A stretch of DNA of 64,000 nucleotides from Vreelandella sp031769195. Its GTDB lineage: Bacteria > Pseudomonadota > Gammaproteobacteria > Pseudomonadales > Halomonadaceae. Below the pieces are notes generated by a model, which saw nothing but the letters and a program-made list of their open reading frames with translations, was not told where the DNA came from and ran no database searches. The position numbers and the translations under genes are program-made. Position 1 is the first letter of the stretch; each line of letters begins with the position of its first letter. Shown piece by piece: positions 59,652 through 64,000 of the stretch. The stretch covers positions 496,001-560,000 of the forward strand of contig NZ_JAVHNP010000003.1 of assembly GCF_031769195.1 (NCBI RefSeq), read 5' to 3'.

Positions 59652-59796
59652 GCACCGCTAGCGCGGTGCTTCGCGGGTGCGCTATTGCTTACGCCGCGCT
59701 ACAAATGCTCTGCCTTGAGTTCGACGAAGCCGTGTAGCGCGGCGTAACGAATCTTGCTCGGTACGAGCAAAATGAGGCACCCGCGGGGGCGGCGTT
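59652..59796. repeat. Nested inverted-repeat element between mtnK and mtnD
   Basis: Perfect inverted pairs nest here: CGCGGGTGC (59672-59680) with GCACCCGCG (59777-59785); inside them TTACGCCGCGCTACA (59689-59703) with TGTAGCGCGGCGTAA (59733-59747). Smaller hairpins flank or sit inside: GCACCGC-TAGC-GCGGTGC at 59652-59669, TTGCTCG-GTA-CGAGCAA near 59754-59770, and GGCGGC-GTTA-GCCGCC at the right end. It occupies most of the 192-bp gap between convergent genes. It could be a mobile or repeated intergenic element, and may also end transcription. Confidence 0.65.
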
Positions 59797-59811
59797 AGCC
59801 GCCTTCACACG

Positions 59812-60360
59812 TTAAAGCTGATCTAAACGATCAAATTTCCCGGCGATGTCGCTTTCGGTCCAATGGGGTACCCAGCCTTCCACGTTGTCGAAGAAGCGCA
59901 GCGCGGTGAATTCCGGCTCGGGGCCCATATCGAACCAGTGGGGCGTGTTGGCAGGCACGCTGATCAGGTCGTTGCGGGTGCAGAGCACCTGATACACCTT
60001 GTCCTCGATGTGCAGGCAGAACAGCCCCTGGCCCTTCACAAAAAAGCGAACTTCGTCTTCGTGGTGGCGGTGCTCGTTCAAGAACTTCTGGCGCATCGCT
60101 TCTTTGTCCGGATGGGTCGGCACCATGTGCAGCACGTCCACGGTTTGGTAGCCGCCCTTGGCTTTTACCCGGTCGATATCTTCCTGATAAAGCGCCAGAA
60201 TCTCTTCTTGCGTCGCATCGTCGGCAATCTCGCCTGGCGCTGCCCAGCGCTCAAACAGCACGCCCACGCGGTTCAGTTCGGCCGTGATTTGCGCGCCGTC
60301 CGTGGTGTCTACAAGCGCATCGTGAGGATTTTGATCGGCAAAGACTTTCAGTTGTGACAT
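59812..60360 (-). CDS. mtnD: Acireductone dioxygenase
   Basis: Cupin metalloenzyme that converts acireductone and O2 to the keto-acid precursor of methionine (Fe form) or off-pathway products (Ni form). The 182-residue protein has the metal ligands in EHRHHEDEVRFFVKG (His, His, Glu) and TPHWFDMG (His). ATG 60360 follows CGGGAG. It lies 37 bp from mtnC on the same strand, and is last in the mtnB-mtnC-mtnD operon. Confidence 0.95.
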   Translation of the reverse strand: MSQLKVFADQNPHDALVDTTDGAQITAELNRVGVLFERWAAPGEIADDATQEEILALYQEDIDRVKAKGGYQTVDVLHMVPTHPDKEAMRQKFLNEHRHHEDEVRFFVKGQGLFCLHIEDKVYQVLCTRNDLISVPANTPHWFDMGPEPEFTALRFFDNVEGWVPHWTESDIAGKFDRLDQL

Positions 60361-60397
60361 CAACGACTCCCGAGATAAAAATAGTCAACCGTGGCTG

Positions 60398-61084
60398 TTA
60401 AACAGCAATCTCATCAAAGCGTGTAACCCAGGCGTGTTCCGTGCCTGGTTGAGTGCCTTCACGCACCAGCTGTAGCGTTTGCATGCCCGCCTGCTGGGCG
60501 GCATCTAACTCTTCGACCACGTCTGATAAGAACAGCACCGATGCAGGCGGCAGGTCAAGGGCCTCAAGGATGCGCTGATAGGCGACCGCTTCACGCTTAT
60601 GGCCAATGTGAGTATCGAAGTAGCCGCTGAACAGCGGGGTTAAATCACCCTCATCGCTGTAGCCAAACAGCAGCTTCTGCGCCTGCACCGAGCCTGACGA
60701 GTACACATACAGCGCCACGCCTGCGGCCTGCCACTGGCGCAGCGCTGGAGCGACATCTGCGTATAAATGGCCGGTGAAGTCACCGCGCTGGTAGCCGTCG
60801 GCCCACACCATGCCCTGAAGGGCTTTCAGCGGCGTCACTTTCTGGTCGGTGTCGATCCAGTGCAGCAGCGTGGCGATTACCGCTTCCAGCGAGGCGTCGG
60901 CGTCCTGCATGACATCACGCACGGTATGGATCTGCTCGGCCACCGCCGGTGCCTCTGCGTTCGCGCGCAGAAAGTCAGGCAGCTTGGCGTAGGCATAGGG
61001 AAACAGCACTTTGTGAACGAAGTTGATATCGGTGGTGGTGCCTTCGATATCGGTCACGATAGCGCGAACGGTTGGGTTGCTCAT
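60398..61084 (-). CDS. mtnC: Enolase-phosphatase MtnC
   Basis: Bifunctional HAD enzyme that enolises and dephosphorylates 2,3-diketo-5-methylthiopentyl-1-phosphate to acireductone. The 228-residue protein has the motif TDIEGTTTDINFVHKVLFPY at the start, YVYSSGSVQAQKLLFGYSD and FLSDVVEELDAA. It overlaps mtnB by 4 bp (ATGA), which fixes the start at 61084. Confidence 0.95.
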   Translation of the reverse strand: MSNPTVRAIVTDIEGTTTDINFVHKVLFPYAYAKLPDFLRANAEAPAVAEQIHTVRDVMQDADASLEAVIATLLHWIDTDQKVTPLKALQGMVWADGYQRGDFTGHLYADVAPALRQWQAAGVALYVYSSGSVQAQKLLFGYSDEGDLTPLFSGYFDTHIGHKREAVAYQRILEALDLPPASVLFLSDVVEELDAAQQAGMQTLQLVREGTQPGTEHAWVTRFDEIAV

Positions 61085-61671
61085 TGGGGCCACCGGCTCT
61101 CTTCCAGTACACAGGCAAGTAAAAATTCAATCGCTTCCAGATGGCGGCGGCAGCTGGCAATGCTGTCGCCCACGGCGTAAATGCCGTGGCCTGCCACCAA
61201 AAAGCCCCAGGGCATCGGCCAGCCTTGGCGAACGTGCTCGGCCAGCTCCTCCATGTCTTGGGAGTTAGGCACCACCGGCAGACGAATGGCCGCCTCATGG
61301 GTCACATTGCCCGCTAGCGCCTTTTGCATCTCGAAGCCGCTCAGTTCAATGCCGTCGGGAAAGCGCCGCGACAACACGGTGCTGGCCACGGTGTGGGTAT
61401 GCAGCACGCAGTGGATGCTCGGGTCTAAGCGGTACAGCGCAGCGTGCAGGTCGCTTTCAGCGCTGGGTTTGCCGCTGCCTTCCAGCACTTGGCCATTCAG
61501 ATCGCAGAGCAGCAGGTCATCCGCCTGAATGCGGGTTTTGTCCCGCCCGGAGGCGGTTACCCAGTAACCCGCCTCGGTACGCGCGGAAAAGTTGCCGCCG
61601 GTGGCGGGCGTCCAGCCTTGCTGTGCCGCCCAGGCAATGGCGTCCAGCAGTTCGGTGTGTAAGGTGTTCAT
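61081..61671 (-). CDS. mtnB: Methylthioribulose-1-phosphate dehydratase
   Basis: Class II aldolase-fold zinc enzyme that removes water from methylthioribulose-1-phosphate. The 196-residue protein has GGNFSARTEAGYWVTASGRDK, zinc ligands in CVLHTHTVASTVL and VAGHGIYAVG. I used ATG 61671; a longer frame to 61704 has no ribosome site but would match the longest homologues, so the start is uncertain. It is the first gene of the leftward salvage operon, divergent from mtnA. Confidence 0.93.
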   Translation of the reverse strand: MNTLHTELLDAIAWAAQQGWTPATGGNFSARTEAGYWVTASGRDKTRIQADDLLLCDLNGQVLEGSGKPSAESDLHAALYRLDPSIHCVLHTHTVASTVLSRRFPDGIELSGFEMQKALAGNVTHEAAIRLPVVPNSQDMEELAEHVRQGWPMPWGFLVAGHGIYAVGDSIASCRRHLEAIEFLLACVLEESRWPQ

Positions 61672-61775
61672 CGGGTCAGTATCGCCTCGTCTAGTGGCGG
61701 CCATTCTATATGATAAGCTTCGCGCCTGATAAGCCGTGCCGCTGTTCTGCTCGCCCCCAACTCAAGGAGCCCCTT

Positions 61776-62786
61776 ATGGTTAATTTACAGTCACGCAGTT
61801 TACGGGTGCATGCCGACTCGCTTGAGTATCTGGACCAAACCCGGCTGCCCCAGGCGGAAGAGTGGGTGCGTTGCGATACGCCCGAGGCGTGGCAGCACGC
61901 GGTTAAGCACCTTGCTATTCGCGGCGCGCCGCTGATTGGCTTAAGCGCCGCCTTTGTCCTGGCCCAGTACGCCGCTCGCCATCCCGAATCCGAGTGGCAA
62001 GCCGTCAGCGACCGCTTACGGGCCACGCGCCCCACAGCGGTAAACCTGATGTACTGCCTGGATGCCATGGAAGCCTGTTTTGCCCAGGGCGCTGACGCGC
62101 TGGCCGAGCGTGCCAAAGCGCTATTTGAAGAGGACCGCGCCCTGTGCCAACGCATGGCCGAGCGGGGCGCCGACCTGCTGGCCTCCGGCGACCGGGTGCT
62201 GACCCACTGCAACACCGGGGCGCTAGCCACGGCTGGTGTGGGCACTGCCATTGGTGCGCTGGCGGTGGCCAAACAGCGCGGCATGGATGTGCATGTTTAT
62301 GTGGGGGAAACCCGTCCGCTGCTCCAGGGTGGGCGTTTAACCGCGTGGGAAATGGCCGATTTGGGCATTCCCTACCAGCTAATCACCGACAGCATGGCGG
62401 CCAGCCTGATGGCGGCAGGCAAGGTGGATAAAGTGATGGTCGGGGCGGATCGTATCTGCGCCAACGGCGACTTTGCCAACAAAGTGGGCACCTACATGCT
62501 GGCGGTGGCGGCACACTACCATCAGGTGCCGTTCTATGTGGTCGCCCCTTACACCACGGTCGACCCCGCCTGCGCGACCGGCGCGGATATCCCCATCGAA
62601 CAGCGCGATGGGGCAGAGGTACGCGGTGCCGCAGGGGCGTTTGGCGAGGTGGTATGGGCACCTAGCGATGCGCCGGTATGGAACCCCGCCTTTGATGTGA
62701 CGCCCGCCAAGCTAGTTACCGCCTGGATTTTGGATACCGGCGTGTTCAACGCCGCAGCGATAGCACGGGGTGAGCACTGCCGGTAG
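61776..62786 (+). CDS. mtnA: S-methyl-5-thioribose-1-phosphate isomerase
   Basis: Isomerises methylthioribose-1-phosphate to methylthioribulose-1-phosphate, the step after MtnK. The 336-residue protein has AIRGAPLIGLSAAFVLAQY, catalytic Cys in VLTHCNTGALATAGVG and Asp in VMVGADRICANGDFANKVGT. AAGGAG lies 6 bases before ATG 61776; a frame extension to 61710 is unsupported. TGATAAGC occurs twice (61711-61718 and 61727-61734) in the divergent gap with mtnB. Confidence 0.95.
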   Translation: MVNLQSRSLRVHADSLEYLDQTRLPQAEEWVRCDTPEAWQHAVKHLAIRGAPLIGLSAAFVLAQYAARHPESEWQAVSDRLRATRPTAVNLMYCLDAMEACFAQGADALAERAKALFEEDRALCQRMAERGADLLASGDRVLTHCNTGALATAGVGTAIGALAVAKQRGMDVHVYVGETRPLLQGGRLTAWEMADLGIPYQLITDSMAASLMAAGKVDKVMVGADRICANGDFANKVGTYMLAVAAHYHQVPFYVVAPYTTVDPACATGADIPIEQRDGAEVRGAAGAFGEVVWAPSDAPVWNPAFDVTPAKLVTAWILDTGVFNAAAIARGEHCR

Positions 62787-62806
62787 TGGGTGCCGATAGT
62801 TGACCG

Positions 62807-64000
62807 CTAGGCCGGTGCGGCCATGGATGCCCGCACGCAGTGCAGAATCGCGTAATCGATACGCCCTTCCAGCGCCTCGAACACCACTTTCAGCCCCTGG
62901 CCGGGAAACTGCTCAAAAGCCGTGCGTATCTGTGCCAAGGTTGCCGGGTCCAGAGTGACCACCTCTTCTAGCGCCAGCTCGCCGCTTTGAATCGCATCGC
63001 TCAAGTGGCGATAGATGGTATTGGTGGCCAAGCCGCGCTGCTCGGCGACTTGCTCGGGAGTTAACCCTTTGCGCAGCAGCGTGGCGGACTCCATGGCGCT
63101 ATTGCCGATGTCGGTGGGCACATCGGGCTCGTTAGGGTGCGCCAGAACCACCGCCAAAAAGCCTTCGCCGTAATCCTCCAGCTTGCGCGCCCCGATGCCC
63201 GAGATCTCGCCCAACGCCTGCATCGTCTGCGGTTTTTGCTCCACCAGCTCGGCCAGCGTGGCGTCGTTGAAAATCACGTAGGCAGGTACGCCCTGGGCGT
63301 CGGCAAGCGTTTTTCGATGCTGGCGCAGCGCTTCCCACAGCGCGCCGTGGCCCCTGGCGGCAGACGCTCCTTTGCTGCCGCGCCGGGTGGTGTTGGCTTT
63401 GCTGGGTTTGCGTAAGGTGAGGCTCTGCTCGCCGCGCAGCACGGGTTTGGCATTGGCGGTGAGTTTTATGGCGCCGTGGCCTTCCATATCCACGCTTAAG
63501 TAGCCGCTGGCAATCAGCTGGCGAAAGAGCGCTTTCCACTCATTGGCCGTTAGCTCTTTGCCGATGCCGAAAGTGCTGAGATTATCGTGGCCAAAGCGGC
63601 TGATACGCTCATTGCGCTTGCCGAGCAGTATATCCACCAAATACGTCACGCCAAAACGCTGCTCGGTGCGGTAGACACACGATAGCGCCTTCTGCGCAGC
63701 CACGGTGGCCTCCCAGGTATCAGGCGGGGTGAGGCAGTTGTCGCAGTTGCCGCAAGGCTCGTCGAGTGAGTCGCCAAAGTAGTGCAGCAACGCCTGGCGG
63801 CGGCAGCTGATGATCTCACAGAGCCCTAGCATGGCGTCTAGCTTTTGCTGTTCGATGCGTTTTTGCTGGTCGGCGGCGCTGGAGCTCTGCTGCATCTGGC
63901 GCAGCGTGATGACATCTTGAAGGCCGTAAGCCATCCATGTGTCGGCGGGTAGGCCGTCGCGCCCGGCACGGCCGGTTTCCTGGTAGTAGGCTTCGATACT
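62807..64000 (-). CDS. recQ: ATP-dependent DNA helicase RecQ, N-terminus cut by window edge
   Basis: C-terminal two thirds of a 3'-5' DNA helicase of recombination and repair. The visible part starts inside the helicase at YYQETGRAGRDG (motif VI), then the zinc-binding CRRQALLHYFGD with CGNCDNC, the RQC winged helix (about 120 residues) with ISRFGHDN, and the HRDC domain with VIFNDATLAELVEQKP. A further C-terminal helix-turn-helix segment (LRKGLTPEQVAEQRGLATNT) extends the protein. About 398 residues are present and the frame is open at the edge. Confidence 0.93.
   Translation of the reverse strand, partial: SIEAYYQETGRAGRDGLPADTWMAYGLQDVITLRQMQQSSSAADQQKRIEQQKLDAMLGLCEIISCRRQALLHYFGDSLDEPCGNCDNCLTPPDTWEATVAAQKALSCVYRTEQRFGVTYLVDILLGKRNERISRFGHDNLSTFGIGKELTANEWKALFRQLIASGYLSVDMEGHGAIKLTANAKPVLRGEQSLTLRKPSKANTTRRGSKGASAARGHGALWEALRQHRKTLADAQGVPAYVIFNDATLAELVEQKPQTMQALGEISGIGARKLEDYGEGFLAVVLAHPNEPDVPTDIGNSAMESATLLRKGLTPEQVAEQRGLATNTIYRHLSDAIQSGELALEEVVTLDPATLAQIRTAFEQFPGQGLKVVFEALEGRIDYAILHCVRASMAAPA

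Noticed and set aside
1..64000. CRISPR arrays, tRNA or rRNA genes, insertion sequences and prophage genes
   Set aside because: No regularly spaced repeats, cloverleaf-like sequences, transposases or phage structural genes were seen; the inverted repeats found are isolated intergenic elements.

Overview
The window looks like chromosomal DNA of a moderately halophilic gammaproteobacterium of the Halomonas/Vreelandella type. This rests on gene content and style: a respiratory formate dehydrogenase locus with DUF3305/DUF3306 partners, malonate use with a TRAP transporter, methionine salvage, several c-di-GMP enzymes, moderately high GC and tightly overlapping operons. The assignment is an inference; there is no rRNA or other marker. 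I found no tRNA, rRNA, CRISPR array, prophage or insertion sequence.

Layout. 1-5250: pyrimidine or hydantoin degradation (dihydropyrimidinase cut by the left edge, N-carbamoyl-beta-alanine amidase), an NCS1 permease behind an AT-rich leader, and a LysR regulator. 5441-8491: a large PAS-PAS-GGDEF-EAL membrane protein. 8471-24127: a formate dehydrogenase and molybdenum-cofactor region. A leftward operon (fdhD, mobA, moeA, moaA, a CobW-type GTPase) diverges from a rightward one (DUF3305, DUF3306, a multi-cluster ferredoxin, a TorD-like chaperone, a small Tat protein, and the alpha, beta and gamma subunits). This ends in a clear terminator and is followed by a DUF1244 gene, moaB and a second moeA. 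24110-33809: a leftward chemosensory operon (MCP, CheB, CheR-TPR, CheA-REC, REC, Hpt-REC-REC-GGDEF, CheW, CheW-like) that resembles a Wsp-type system controlling c-di-GMP, not a flagellar one.

34082-35044 encodes an unassigned protein that looks like a degenerate, shortened relative of the 4-coumarate:CoA ligase family. 35066-37332 is a yjfL-yjfM-yjfC type trio (DUF350, DUF1190, glutathionylspermidine-synthase-like). 37635-39233 is a sodium:solute symporter. 39471-46134 is a malonate module: malonyl-CoA synthetase, malonyl-CoA decarboxylase, a three-part TRAP transporter and a divergent GntR regulator. 46658-52839 is an unusual cassette: an FbpABC-type importer followed in the same operon by a beta-CASP-like metallo-hydrolase and a stand-alone phosphatase resembling the T4 Pnkp phosphatase domain. 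A divergent DeoR regulator faces it across three TTTCG repeats spaced exactly 21 bp apart. 53319-58171 holds a membrane diguanylate cyclase, two adjacent DUF606 proteins, a LysR regulator and a PAS-MCP receptor. 58357-62786 holds methionine salvage genes mtnK, mtnD, mtnC, mtnB and mtnA. The right edge cuts a recQ helicase gene.

The most interesting items are the importer/beta-CASP/Pnkp-phosphatase cassette with its phased repeats, the Wsp-like operon whose cyclase carries its own Hpt and two receiver domains, the degenerate ligase, and two nested palindromic intergenic elements (39231-39375 and 59652-59796).
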